Source: Microvirga aerilata
GTDB lineage: Bacteria; Pseudomonadota; Alphaproteobacteria; Rhizobiales; Beijerinckiaceae
Direction of reading: 5' to 3'
NCBI RefSeq assembly: GCF_016743775.1
Contig: NZ_JAEQMY010000003.1
Span: 1-64,000 of the forward strand
DNA length: 64,000 nucleotides
Part shown: in pieces, positions 1 through 8,597 of the stretch
Layout of the letters: every line of letters starts with the position of its first letter
Numbering within the stretch: position 1 is the stretch's first letter
The notes under the pieces: model-generated
Told to the model about the DNA's origin: nothing
Database searches by the model: none
Seen by the model: the letters and a program-made list of their open reading frames with translations, nothing else
Position numbers and translations under genes: made by a program

Positions 1-731
<731 letters not shown>

Positions 732-740
732 GAAGCACAA

Positions 741-766
741 AGCCCCGGAGCAATCCGGGGCTTTTT
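741..766 (+). terminator. Rho-independent terminator after collagen/RTX gene
   Basis: AGCCCCGGA, loop GCAA, TCCGGGGCT, then a T run; 9-bp perfect stem, 10 bases after the stop codon. Confidence 0.9.
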
Positions 767-836
767 ACTTACAAATCATCTCCGACCTTCTCCGAACGTG
801 CGCTGAGCCTCAACCACAAAGGCCAGTTTCAGTGAG

Positions 837-1169
837 GTGCTACGGCGCAAGTTGAGGCTGGGTCTGCGGCTATCATCACAGATGGTCGCTCACATCTCTC
901 ATGAAGTTATCCCCGCCAACCGATATGGAGAGTCCGTTTATCTCAAACTGACCGGGAACTTGAGGAATGATTCAGCCGAGACGATCAGGCGAGTAGTTGT
1001 GACTTGTGCAACCACCAACGCGTTTGATTTCACCGATACACATGGCAAGCTCTTAGAGAAGCTCTCTTTGAAGCCCAGTGAGGTTATGTCGCTTAATCGT
1101 CGGGTGGCTAAAGTGAGCGGCAAACCCACGACGGCGCTCTGGAGGTTGGAAGGGGTGAACAAAGTTTAG
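837..1169 (+). CDS. Hypothetical protein, FxLYD-like fold, paralog of 1765-2133
   Basis: Encodes up to 110 residues from a GTG; an in-frame ATG at 882 would give 95. The core (L.G.LRNDS.ETIRRV.V.C..TN.F.F.D..GK.L..L.L.P.EV..L..RV..VSGKPT..L.RLE) aligns with the protein at 1765-2133 along nearly its whole length. The pattern 'hydrophobic-x-G-x-V/L-x-N-x-S ... V-x-V-x-C' resembles extracytoplasmic FxLYD or DUF3426-type beta domains, but no signal peptide is visible, so the 5' end may be truncated or the start misplaced. Function unknown. Confidence 0.6.
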   Translation: MLRRKLRLGLRLSSQMVAHISHEVIPANRYGESVYLKLTGNLRNDSAETIRRVVVTCATTNAFDFTDTHGKLLEKLSLKPSEVMSLNRRVAKVSGKPTTALWRLEGVNKV

Positions 1170-1240
1170 CCCAAGCCCTCTTCCAACCTCACACTGAATA
1201 CAAAAGTTAAGCTTCGGCTGTATATGACCTTCTCTGGCCT

Positions 1241-1744
1241 CTATCTTCGGCGCGCCGCACCTGTCGCTATCACTCTGGCGTTACCAATGTCTTGGGTAGT
1301 TCTTCCGGCGACATGGTATGATCCAGCGGGATCGACGAGAATCTCAACGCCTTTGTATTTCTCGAAAAGCTTGAGACCCAGTTCTTTACGTTGTGTCCAT
1401 TGCTGCTCGATTTCAGAAACTATCAGTTGTATCGAGCTTTTTTGCTGTACTCCAGCGTATGCGCGCTTGAATTTATCGAGAGCTTCATCACCAAGCCCTG
1501 ATAGGCGGTTTACAGCATCTTTGATGTCAGGATCATATAGGACCAAATTGGGCCACTGCTGATCAAATTTTTTGAACTCCCGAGAGTCAGCGATTGCATC
1601 TTGGGTCATAAAAAGGAAGCCCAGTGCGACAGGAAATACAAAGCATGCAAAAGCCCACAGTGGCGCATTCCTGCGCTTTCGAGTAGCCATTCTGTAGCCA
1701 ACGAATGCGCACAATACTGGAATGATGATGTATAATACTAACAC
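1241..1744 (-). CDS. Small inner-membrane protein of unknown function
   Basis: The frame is open from 1813, but GTG at 1744, preceded by ACGGGG, places a hydrophobic segment right at the N-terminus and avoids overlap with the opposite-strand gene. It has two membrane segments (VLYIIIPVLCAFVGYRMA and APLWAFACFVFPVALGFLFM) separated by a basic loop TRKRRN, then a ~115-residue soluble, partly helical tail. The two-helix hairpin with a positive loop resembles small PLDc_N/SHOCT-type membrane proteins, but I do not recognise a family. It lies between two paralogous genes on the other strand. Confidence 0.55.
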   Translation of the reverse strand: MLVLYIIIPVLCAFVGYRMATRKRRNAPLWAFACFVFPVALGFLFMTQDAIADSREFKKFDQQWPNLVLYDPDIKDAVNRLSGLGDEALDKFKRAYAGVQQKSSIQLIVSEIEQQWTQRKELGLKLFEKYKGVEILVDPAGSYHVAGRTTQDIGNARVIATGAARRR

Positions 1745-1764
1745 GTTCTGCCCCGTTTGAATTC

Positions 1765-2133
1765 TTGATACGTTCTGCGAACATTGCCGCGACGGCGGTA
1801 TATCATACGGCAAGGTGCAGAATCGATTTTGTAGCCTTCAGAGTTAAGGTTGTCTTTATTAGCAAATCTGTGCGTGGCTCAGACTCAGCAACCATCAGGC
1901 TCAACGTCACTGGAACCGTAAAGAATGACTCAACCGGGACGATCAGGCTGGTCACAGTTCTATGTGAAGCGACCAACATGTTCGGGTTCAGGGACGCCTT
2001 TGCAAAGCACCTCGACAATCTGGAGCTTAGACCTGGGGAGGTTCTTCCCGTGAAGGGGCGTGTAACGAAGCTGACCGGCAAGCCCACCGCAGTCCTTTGC
2101 CGACTTGAGCGAGTGGAGAAAGGTTCACCGTGA
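1765..2133 (+). CDS. Hypothetical protein, paralog of 837-1169
   Basis: Up to 122 residues from a TTG at 1765; the conserved part begins near the GTG at 1870, so the true start is uncertain and the first ~35 codons overlap the opposite-strand gene. The core (IRLNVTGTVKNDS.GTIRLVTVLCEATN.F.F...F.K.L..L.L.PGEV.PV.GRVTKLTGKPT.VLCRLE) matches the 837-1169 product. Conservation of C and of the GKPT turn suggests one fold kept after a local duplication. No signal peptide is visible. Function unknown. Confidence 0.55.
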   Translation: MIRSANIAATAVYHTARCRIDFVAFRVKVVFISKSVRGSDSATIRLNVTGTVKNDSTGTIRLVTVLCEATNMFGFRDAFAKHLDNLELRPGEVLPVKGRVTKLTGKPTAVLCRLERVEKGSP

Positions 2134-2226
2134 GCGACTGCGCCGATTTTGGCCATCGGCAACTTCAACAGAACCTTCCGTGATTTCGTTGGATAAATAC
2201 CTCGACACTCCACAACGGGGTTTTCA

Positions 2227-2490
2227 GTGTTTTACCATGAACTTCCCACGCCCGAACATCCGGCCAAGCGTAGTAGGCCACGAGACATTACGAAGCTCTT
2301 TGTCCACAAAGCAGAGTGGGCAGACATGGAGGCGATCCAGACAGCCCATGGTCCCAATGAAATTATAGACGGTGAAAAGTTCCCTGTGATCGATGCTTAC
2401 ATTGTCGAGGTACTTTGCGCTAACCCGTCCGCTGCTTTTGCTCTTCTCGAAGCATGGCTCACCTACTGCGAAACAAGCCCACATCGATAG
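2227..2490 (+). CDS. Hypothetical protein (weak)
   Basis: 87 codons from a GTG. The composition (FVHKAEWADMEAIQTAHG..EIIDGEKFPVIDAYIVEVL...AAFALLEAWLTYCE) looks protein-like and mostly helical in its second half. The opposite strand also has an 86-codon frame here, so coding strand is not certain. No Shine-Dalgarno site is obvious and no family is recognised. The remainder of the 2134-2592 interval shows no other feature. Confidence 0.35.
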   Translation: MFYHELPTPEHPAKRSRPRDITKLFVHKAEWADMEAIQTAHGPNEIIDGEKFPVIDAYIVEVLCANPSAAFALLEAWLTYCETSPHR

Positions 2491-2592
2491 GTTCTGTGAT
2501 CCCAGTTTATAGACGTTATCTATCTGGCAGCGTTGAGCGGCAAGGCTCGTGATGGGTTCACAAAAGGGTCAAGTTTCTCATGAAAGTCGTTA

Positions 2593-3132
2593 TCAGAATA
2601 CGATGGGCATGGGTTCGATCTCGAATGTGGTTGGCATGGTACCAAGCACGACTTTCTTCTGGGATTGTCGGGGCCAGATGGCAAATTTGAAGGGCTGGTA
2701 GCGACCAGAAAGATCAGCCGACGATAGCGATCCTGGACGGACTATCCCCATGATCTCAGATCGTATGTTTTCGGGCGTGGTAGCTCGTAACGTCGTTGGC
2801 CAACGTCCATGGAATGCCTCCAGAACCTCGGACGATGTGAGCGAACCGAGGCTACCCACCCCACGAACACTACCGTCCTGGCCGAACCAGACGTGCAGCA
2901 TAAACTCCCGCCACCAGCGGCAACAGCGCCTACGGTGGTCTACGAGGTTTCGTGCTTCGATCCTGAAGGTGGAGAAGTCGGCCAGAGTTGGTGAGGGAAG
3001 CGCCATCTCGATCACAAACAGTTTCCCGACCGCAGTGGCTTGGATACGTTTTGTCAGTCGGCCAGCATAGCGGCGAGCGCATGGAGCACAGTCAGTTCGA
3101 GCACATCTGGATTGAGAACAGCACTTCGTCAT
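2593..3132 (-). CDS. Cysteine-rich N-terminus protein, plasmid-type, function unknown
   Basis: 179 residues. The N-terminus has a dense cysteine set (C4, C5, C10, C15, C18 followed by a basic segment), which suggests a zinc-binding knuckle. The middle holds an arginine/tryptophan-rich helix (LVDHRRRCCRWWREF) and a conserved-looking block ending in RYQPFKFAI. I associate this layout with uncharacterised proteins on Hyphomicrobiales plasmids and integrated elements; that is memory, not a search. Its start overlaps the start of the GIY-YIG gene by two bases, so one of the two starts must be further in (an in-frame ATG here is at 3006). A nucleic-acid-binding role is inferred. Confidence 0.55.
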   Translation of the reverse strand: MTKCCSQSRCARTDCAPCARRYAGRLTKRIQATAVGKLFVIEMALPSPTLADFSTFRIEARNLVDHRRRCCRWWREFMLHVWFGQDGSVRGVGSLGSLTSSEVLEAFHGRWPTTLRATTPENIRSEIMGIVRPGSLSSADLSGRYQPFKFAIWPRQSQKKVVLGTMPTTFEIEPMPIVF

Positions 3133-4102
3133 GCGGGTATTTATGAACCAGAGATCGGCGGCTAACGAGTTTCCCTTGATCTCAATTCAAACGAACGGTC
3201 ATAGTTTGGAAAAGTCTTTCCGGAGTCGGAGTCGAATGCCAACCGGTGCCCTGGTTATTGGTCCACAATCATTGTGCAAGGAGTTCCTTCGAAGTGTGGG
3301 AGGATTCTACGTCTACATCCTAAGGCGACCTGACGGGCGACCGTTCTACGTTGGGAAGGGTGTTGGAGATCGGGTCTTTGCTCATGAGAATGAGGCTCGG
3401 CACCCCAACGACTGGCGCTCGAACGCTTACAAGCTGAATGTCATCCGGTCGATCTGGCGGTCAGGAAAAGTAGTCACTTACGAGATTGACTATGTGGGTG
3501 ATGATGAGGAGATAGTCTACGCTCGTGAAGCTAAGCTTATCGGCCACTTCAAACGGCTTCACGAAGGTGGACCACTTACAAATCTTGCTCCTGGAGGCGG
3601 GGCAACCACAGGTGCTGCACCTGTCTCGAAGGAGAAGCATTCAACAACTCTTGGCGGTATTCCGGACAACAATCCGGAACGGGCGACATTGAATGGGTAT
3701 ATCCTTAGCATCGCAGACATGAAGTCCGTGGTGCTTAAGCCAACGGAACAGTTCGTGGCGCGTCCTACCCAGCGGTATCCAAACAAATCCATGGCCCCAT
3801 CCCTACGACAGGCGGTGGCACTCGTCGCATCCGCCGCCGCGAATGGCATCGCATTAGATGGGGGTTGCAATATCCCCCGTCGAGTCGTTGTCGAAGGTGT
3901 ATCGGGCCTTGTAGAGAACGGCGTAGCTTGTGACGTAGTAACGAGCGGCCTCGGAGCCCTCATTCCAAATGCTAATCCTGCGGATGAATGCTTCCAACTC
4001 ACGGCGGACCAAGCTCGAATTGTGGTGGGCTTGGTCGGAATTCGAAAGTGCGTTGATTTAGGGGTTCTGGACACCCAAGCACTTCTCGCACCGTCCGCGT
4101 GA
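3131..4102 (+). CDS. GIY-YIG nuclease family protein
   Basis: 323 residues. A GIY-YIG endonuclease core occupies residues ~58-155: FYVYILRRPDGRPFYVGKG supplies the two catalytic-Tyr strands, R81 follows, a glutamate in YAREAKLI (~E133) would hold the metal, and an Asn in LTNLAPGG closes the domain. This arrangement resembles the LEM-3-like GIY-YIG subgroup. The C-terminal ~165 residues are unlike known domains I can name. A second in-frame ATG at 3236 would remove 35 residues and the overlap with the divergent upstream gene, and may be the real start. Likely a DNA nuclease of the mobile element; homing or defence use is not shown. Confidence 0.7.
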   Translation: MRVFMNQRSAANEFPLISIQTNGHSLEKSFRSRSRMPTGALVIGPQSLCKEFLRSVGGFYVYILRRPDGRPFYVGKGVGDRVFAHENEARHPNDWRSNAYKLNVIRSIWRSGKVVTYEIDYVGDDEEIVYAREAKLIGHFKRLHEGGPLTNLAPGGGATTGAAPVSKEKHSTTLGGIPDNNPERATLNGYILSIADMKSVVLKPTEQFVARPTQRYPNKSMAPSLRQAVALVASAAANGIALDGGCNIPRRVVVEGVSGLVENGVACDVVTSGLGALIPNANPADECFQLTADQARIVVGLVGIRKCVDLGVLDTQALLAPSA

Positions 4103-4150
4103 AGGTTGGCGGCTATTACCCGCGCCCACCCGCAGATTCTCAAGAAGTCC

Positions 4151-4792
4151 TCAGTTTTGAACGCCTGAAACGCCGATGCTCGTCCCAAGGCGCTTAGCGA
4201 TCTTCGCAACAGTCGCGCGGCTGCAACCAGTCGCGGCCTGGATTTGCGACCACGAGGAACCGGCCCTGAGCATGGATGCGATACCGCTGTTGCGAGCGAG
4301 ATTCTCCTTACGACCGGTGTAGCGGCCTTCCGCCTTGGCTTTCATTTGCCCTTGAGCCTGTCGGCGACGACGATCTTCGTAGTCTTTGCGAGCCACAGCC
4401 GCGAGCACGTCCAGCATCATGCCGTTGACGGCCTCGAACATTCTGAGGGTGAAGTCATCCACCTTTGCGGTCGCCATCATCCAGGAGGTCGGTAGGTCAA
4501 GCGCGACGACACGGACGCGACGAGCAGCAAGCTCGGACTTTAGCCGCTCCCAGTCGGGAGCAGTAAGGCGACTGAGGCGATCTACTTGCTCGCATAAAAG
4601 GATATCCCCCTCGGAAGCATCAGCCAGAAGCCGGAAAAGCTCGGGACGATCAAGCTTCGTGCCGCTCTCGTTTTCAACGTAGGTGGCTGCGATGCGTAGC
4701 CCATGCTCCTTTGCAAAGGTTTCGATCTGCTCACGGGCGCGGGTCGCGTCCTGGCTTTTGTCAGACGCGCGGAGATAAGCACGAACGAACAT
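4151..4792 (-). CDS. Serine recombinase (resolvase/invertase family)
   Basis: 213 residues. The N-terminal resolvase domain starts with VRAYLRASDKSQ, giving the nucleophile Ser10 and conserved Arg8; later motifs ENESGTKLDRPEL, GDILLCEQVDRLSR and DLPTS are typical of the catalytic core. The C-terminal helix-turn-helix (SWSQIQAATGCSRATVAKI) would bind the site. Length fits small Tn3-type resolvases and invertases rather than large phage integrases. Preceded by GGGGG four bases before the ATG. GGTTCA motifs in the upstream intergenic DNA are candidate recombination or binding sites. Confidence 0.9.
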   Translation of the reverse strand: MFVRAYLRASDKSQDATRAREQIETFAKEHGLRIAATYVENESGTKLDRPELFRLLADASEGDILLCEQVDRLSRLTAPDWERLKSELAARRVRVVALDLPTSWMMATAKVDDFTLRMFEAVNGMMLDVLAAVARKDYEDRRRRQAQGQMKAKAEGRYTGRKENLARNSGIASMLRAGSSWSQIQAATGCSRATVAKIAKRLGTSIGVSGVQN

Positions 4793-4819
4793 CGAACCCC
4801 CAAATAGTTCAGTTAGGAT

Positions 4820-4912
4820 GGTTCACAGCGTAGCGGTTCATTTATAATGGTCAAGCTTATCTTTCTGAACCAGTTCTCAGCCGGTGTACGAAGGGCATGC
4901 CCAAGTTGAACC
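4820..4912. repeat. GGTTCA/TGAACC repeat cluster upstream of the recombinase
   Basis: GGTTCA occurs at 4820-4825 and 4835-4840 and its complement TGAACC at 4866-4871 and 4907-4912. A perfect TATAAT lies at 4843-4848 between them. The cluster directly precedes the recombinase gene, where resolvase sites usually lie. Function is inferred from position only. Confidence 0.35.
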
Positions 4913-5234
4913 AATGATCCTGATGTAAGGGGCTGTGCGACGTAGGACTTCCCATGGAACAGTATCTGTTTCTTGGGGAACGTTCCGCGAGAACAACCTC
5001 AATCGGATGGAAAGCACCACAATAGCGGCGTGATCGAGCACCAACAGAAACTCCGAAGCCCTAAAGCTCCGAAGGGCTTCAGCGGTATGTAGTAACAGTG
5101 GGGCGTGAACGATTAACGGCTGGGTCCTGCTGGTGCCCGTACCTCAAGTCTGCCACGCTTTCAGTCACCGCCAGTAGCGTCACTCCAAAATCATATGATA
5201 CCGTGATATTTGTGGCCTCGACGGGGATATCATT
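4913..5234. other. Intergenic stretch with one hairpin
   Basis: No gene seen. It contains GAAGCCCT (5056-5063) and AGGGCTTC (5074-5081), an 8-bp stem with a 10-base loop and no T run, downstream of a repeated CTCCGAAG word. The final ~50 bases would hold the promoter of the next gene. Confidence 0.4.
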
Positions 5235-5429
5235 ATGGATGAAGACCACTTCAACATGGCCGTCCGCAAGTTCCTGAAGGAAGTCGGAGTAACATCTCAG
5301 CGAGAGATTGAGCGGGTTGTGCGTGAGGGAGCCGTGAAAGGGACGAGCCTGCGGCTTCGCATGACCCTGACTTCAGACGATGAGCCCGCGCTAAAGCATG
5401 TCGTCGAAACAACCATCGAACTCCGATAA
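5235..5429 (+). CDS. DUF6494 family small protein
   Basis: 64 residues. The start MDEDHFNMAVRKFLKEVGVTSQREIE and the closing strand HVVETTIELR match the small DUF6494 family found in Alphaproteobacteria. Family members usually have a few extra residues in the loop before MTLT, which is short here (REGAVKGTSLRLRMTLT). Function unknown. GGGGAT lies 6 bases before the ATG. Confidence 0.8.
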   Translation: MDEDHFNMAVRKFLKEVGVTSQREIERVVREGAVKGTSLRLRMTLTSDDEPALKHVVETTIELR

Positions 5430-5470
5430 CTCATCCTCTATCTCGGGGGAAGAAACTACCGGGGGCGACG

Positions 5471-6238
5471 TTGCGGTTTCGAGAACAATGGCCTGTCGCA
5501 CTGTTCGTATTCGGGATGGTAGTTGTGGCATTTATCGCGAGCGCGACTTACTCCGAGGCGTGGTGCGGCACAGAAGACCGTTCAGCCGCCGTCTGTATCC
5601 GGAATTGGGTTAATGCAGCCGGAAACCTGTTTACTTTTGTCATTGCCGCTATCGCAGCCGCCATCGCTTATGGAGCATCGCATCGAGAAGTGAACCTACC
5701 CCGGCTTGAATCGCACCGAGAGGTTATCATAAAGCTCGCCAAACTATACGCGCAGATCGAGACCACCTCTGAGGCAGTAAATGCCAATCTGGTATTAGTA
5801 CAAGAGGCGCTCAGAGAAGATAAAAAGCTTTTGGCAGTCATTGCTGTAAAAAAAGTGACCGATTTGATGTTTGAGCTTGAAAGAGATGTCGGGGGACTGG
5901 AGGAATACTCTGACAAGTTGCTGTTTTCTTCTGATGCTCAGTTGCAGTTCGAGAAAGTCCAACTTTTCGGGCGCATAGTGACATCTTCAAGCGGCACTAT
6001 AAATAAGATTAATTCGCTGCTGACGACGGTAAGAGGCCAAGAATGGAGTCACGAGGACCAAGATCAGATTGGATTCCTTGCATGGTATATGTCGCGTTCA
6101 ATAGGCCAAATTGATCATTTCATAGAAGACAGCGGCAGATTTTCCAAGCTTGTGCAGGAGTCGCATCGAAAATCTATAGAGTTGGTGGATGATTACCGAC
6201 GCCAAATAGATAGGCTCAGTCGAGGCGTCTTCCTTTGA
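5471..6238 (+). CDS. Membrane-anchored protein with long helical tail, unknown function
   Basis: 255 residues from a TTG preceded by GGGGGCG; the first in-frame ATG is codon 16 inside the first membrane helix, so the TTG is preferred. Membrane segments are residues ~9-27 (ALFVFGMVVVAFIASATYS) and ~49-67 (NLFTFVIAAIAAAIAYG). The remaining ~185 residues are charged and strongly helical, with likely coiled-coil stretches. AT content and codon use are higher in A/T than in the core genome, fitting acquired DNA. No family recognised. Confidence 0.65.
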   Translation: MRFREQWPVALFVFGMVVVAFIASATYSEAWCGTEDRSAAVCIRNWVNAAGNLFTFVIAAIAAAIAYGASHREVNLPRLESHREVIIKLAKLYAQIETTSEAVNANLVLVQEALREDKKLLAVIAVKKVTDLMFELERDVGGLEEYSDKLLFSSDAQLQFEKVQLFGRIVTSSSGTINKINSLLTTVRGQEWSHEDQDQIGFLAWYMSRSIGQIDHFIEDSGRFSKLVQESHRKSIELVDDYRRQIDRLSRGVFL

Positions 6239-6261
6239 TGCCCTTGTGCTATGCTCACGGT

Positions 6262-6510
6262 ATGTTCGCCGCTAACCAAAATCTCCGGAAGCTGTTACCG
6301 AACCCGACACCCGAAGAACACGTCGAGAAACGTCGTGAGATGTGGCGCGAGCAGAAGGCGCTCCAATGCCCCTTAGTTCATCCTCTGGTGATATGTTCCG
6401 AACAACGCGCGGAGGAACGCTCTTGGCACGCTGCCCAACATCCAGGGGCTTGTTGCGTTGGGGCTGGAACTCATCTTGAATTGCACCTCCGAGTGAAGAG
6501 GGTAGGGTGA
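6262..6510 (+). CDS. Hypothetical small protein (weak)
   Basis: ATG at 6262 opens 82 codons; the first ~35 residues (FAANQNLRKLLPNPTPEEHVEKRREMWREQKA) look like a helical, charged protein, while the second half is less convincing. No clear Shine-Dalgarno site. It could be a real short gene with a frame change near 6370 or chance. Nothing else is seen in 6239-6577. Confidence 0.3.
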   Translation: MFAANQNLRKLLPNPTPEEHVEKRREMWREQKALQCPLVHPLVICSEQRAEERSWHAAQHPGACCVGAGTHLELHLRVKRVG

Positions 6511-6577
6511 GTAACAGCAGCCTCGTAGGGCAGGTAAAAAATGGTCTGAGCCCGTGCCAGCAGGAGTCGAGGAACCT

Positions 6578-6775
6578 ATGATCTTTGTCGCCACGGGAGA
6601 AGGCGAGAACGGGCCGGTATCCACCACGTATGAAATGCCCGCTATGGCACTCCAACAAGCCCACAGGTTAGCCGACGAGGGTGCGCGGCACGTGTTGATC
6701 GTCGCGGACGGCCAGGAGTTCGCACCTGTCGATTTCAAGCGTCTCTTCGTTGGGCCTGGGCCGGTCGGAACGTAG
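6578..6775 (+). CDS. Small hypothetical protein
   Basis: 65 residues from the ATG at 6578, chosen because GAGGAA sits just upstream (an upstream GTG at 6554 lacks one). The product begins IFVATGEGENGPVSTTYEMPAMALQQAHRLADEG, then HVLIVADGQEFAPVDF, a compact alpha/beta pattern. Similar short proteins occur in Hyphomicrobiales genomes by memory; function unknown. Confidence 0.55.
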   Translation: MIFVATGEGENGPVSTTYEMPAMALQQAHRLADEGARHVLIVADGQEFAPVDFKRLFVGPGPVGT

Positions 6776-6967
6776 CGGAGCGAACAAGGTCTCAAGGTCC
6801 GGTCCCTAAGCCGCAGACCCAGGGAAACCGACCTGGGCGCGTGTCCAGTTGAGCGAGGCTCGATCTCATACCGACCGTCAAGCTGGAGGCGAATGATCGA
6901 ATCAGGCGCTGACCCACACCTGTCGTATGCAGGGGACTCCGGGTGAGAGGAGGACGGCTACCCAGCC

Positions 6968-7714
6968 TCAGTCCTTCTTCGCGGTATACGGCAACAGGCG
7001 CACGAATACGTCGTGAACTGTTTGATAGCATTCACATGAGACCTCTCTGAGAGAAGCCGGGTCCGTGATGGTGATGCCGCCCCGGCCCTGTTTGATCCAA
7101 CCAGAATTGTCAAACTTCTTCATGATGGCACTGATGGTCGAGCGTTGGGTTCCCAGGCGATCCGCCCAGAACTCATGGGTCAGGGGGATCATCCCCTGAT
7201 CAACCCGATGGCTCGTGCTCAGGATCAGGCGAGCACAACGGGCTTCCACACTATGGATGGCGTTACAGGCGACGTTCTGGAGAACCCGCGCCATAAGAGC
7301 CTCCATGAAGTGGCGCATCTGGCGCTGAATGGCGGGACGTGTGCTGACCACCTCGTGCATCTTTGCGATCTTGATCCGCGAGGCCGTGCCGGTAATCTGC
7401 ACGACATAGCGCCCAAAAGCCTGATTGGTGACCGCTGCTCCTGTGAGACCTGTGACGCCTTCGCTGCCAAAAACCGACATCTCGGCAGAGCGACCATCGT
7501 GCATGACAGCCATCAGCGAGATAATGATGTTATGTGGGAAGTAGGCGTAGGGAAGAGGCTGACCCGTCTCGCAGAGAACCTGACCCTGCTGCAAGCTTAC
7601 GATCTCCAGGTGGGGCTCCAGACAGGCAAAGTCTTCCGGCTCCAGAGCAGCCAGGAGCTTATTCGCCCGATGCTCCCGGACGGCTCCTGCATACAGCATG
7701 TCGGTAGAATACAT
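6968..7714 (-). CDS. Crp/Fnr family transcriptional regulator
   Basis: 248 residues. An N-terminal cyclic-nucleotide-binding-type beta roll (~25-130, with LQQGQVLCETGQPLPYAYFP and VFGSEGVTGL) is followed by a dimerisation helix and a C-terminal Crp-type winged helix-turn-helix (PLTHEFWADRLGTQRSTISAIMKKF). There is no FNR cysteine cluster. The ligand cannot be told. This group of Crp-like regulators with 'FP..I.S' motifs is abundant in Hyphomicrobiales. It is the only transcription factor in the accessory region, divergent from the short ORF at 7851, which may be one of its targets. Confidence 0.9.
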   Translation of the reverse strand: MYSTDMLYAGAVREHRANKLLAALEPEDFACLEPHLEIVSLQQGQVLCETGQPLPYAYFPHNIIISLMAVMHDGRSAEMSVFGSEGVTGLTGAAVTNQAFGRYVVQITGTASRIKIAKMHEVVSTRPAIQRQMRHFMEALMARVLQNVACNAIHSVEARCARLILSTSHRVDQGMIPLTHEFWADRLGTQRSTISAIMKKFDNSGWIKQGRGGITITDPASLREVSCECYQTVHDVFVRLLPYTAKKD

Positions 7715-7850
7715 TTGTTTGTCTGCCCCTTATGGTTCTCTATTCTTATAAGGTGAGCTAAAAGCAAACAGTTTTCTTGTGAGGCACCCTGCCGCAGAAA
7801 GTTTATATCTCAACCAATCTCGCCAGTGTCAGAGATTTTGGAGGTTGGGC

Positions 7851-7946
7851 ATGACTAACCTATGTTATTTTTCTGGGATCAACCTGCTTAACCTGGATGA
7901 GCCGGGATCAGCACGACTGGAATTGCCAGTTTGCAGGACAACTTGA
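7851..7946 (+). CDS. Short ORF, 31 residues, strong ribosome binding site
   Basis: ATG at 7851 is preceded by GGAGG with a 6-base gap, the best Shine-Dalgarno site in the accessory region. The peptide begins MTNLCYFSGINLLNLDEPGS and ends in two threonines after an LPVC segment. A perfect 14-bp terminator stem follows 28 bases after the stop. A gene-sized unit bounded by a Shine-Dalgarno site and terminator argues for a real small protein or a leader peptide on a small RNA. No family recognised. Confidence 0.45.
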   Translation: MTNLCYFSGINLLNLDEPGSARLELPVCRTT

Positions 7947-7973
7947 GACGCTCGGCGGTATCGAGGCAGCGTA

Positions 7974-8016
7974 GAAGAGCCTGGAGGCGATGCTCACCTC
8001 CAGGCTCTTCTTCTTA
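7974..8016 (+). terminator. Strong terminator after the 31-residue ORF
   Basis: Perfect 14-bp stem 7974-7987 (GAAGAGCCTGGAGG) with 7997-8010, 9-base loop, followed by TTCTTA. It is the strongest hairpin in the first 12 kb. Confidence 0.85.
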
Positions 8017-8102
8017 CCTCACACGAGTCCTGACCAAGACCATCTCGGCATCGGCGGCGAAGCTGACACCGATAGTCAGATTGCCGATGGCGGCTTCGGA
8101 TA

Positions 8103-8148
8103 GCGGGTGACACCCAGCCTTCTGAGGGTCACAGGTGACCCGCTTTTA
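8103..8148 (+). terminator. Hairpin with T run, possible terminator
   Basis: GGGTCAC (8126-8132) pairs with GTGACCC (8135-8141), followed by GCTTTTAT; an outer GCGGGTGAC arm at 8103 can compete for the same partner. No gene lies directly upstream, so its role is unclear. Confidence 0.4.
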
Positions 8149-8264
8149 TGTCCAGACCAGTCTGCGTAGGTCCGGATCGTCCGGTCAGGGAGGACGAGCG
8201 CGTTGCGACGTGAGGCCCGAGCGGGTGCGCTATCGAGTTCATCACGAGATCACAGGTACATCGA

Positions 8265-8289
8265 CGAGATGAGATCACCGAGATGAGAT
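8265..8289. repeat. Direct repeat CGAGATGAGAT x2
   Basis: CGAGATGAGAT at 8265-8275 and 8279-8289, 14-base period, upstream of the GATGTAGA cluster. Possible additional protein-binding repeats of the origin-like zone. Confidence 0.45.
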
Positions 8290-8432
8290 TACGACATCGA
8301 GGGAGCCGAAGGCGACCAAGCCAATCCTGAAGGCTAATCCAAAGACTTATGAGGCCGACTTCAAGTCGCCCTGCCAAGGCCATTCCCGTTCAACGGCTTA
8401 CGCCGTTGCACTCTCATGGCCGCTGGCTCGTC

Positions 8433-8597
8433 GATGTAGAGATGTAGTTTGTGATATACATGAATCTATATCTAAATAGCCTACGGCTATTACGTGCCGA
8501 CTTCTATTTCTTAAGAGATATTTGTCTACATCTACTACATATCTACATAAAGGACCTATAAGTCCCCATGTAATAAGGGATTTCTCCGATGTAGATC
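8433..8597. other. Candidate replication origin: GATGTAGA repeats flanking an AT-rich stretch
   Basis: GATGTAGA at 8433-8440, GATGTAGT at 8441-8448, inverse copies at 8525-8532, 8535-8540 (partial) and 8541-8548, and a forward copy at 8588-8595. Between the two sets the DNA is AT-rich and includes an AATAGCC-TAC-GGCTATT hairpin (8475-8491). The arrangement, short iterons in opposite orientations around an AT-rich core, precedes an SF3 helicase gene, as in the origins of satellite elements. Variants GATGTCG also occur at 8292-8298 (inverse) and in the inverted repeat at 8851. Function inferred. Confidence 0.5.
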
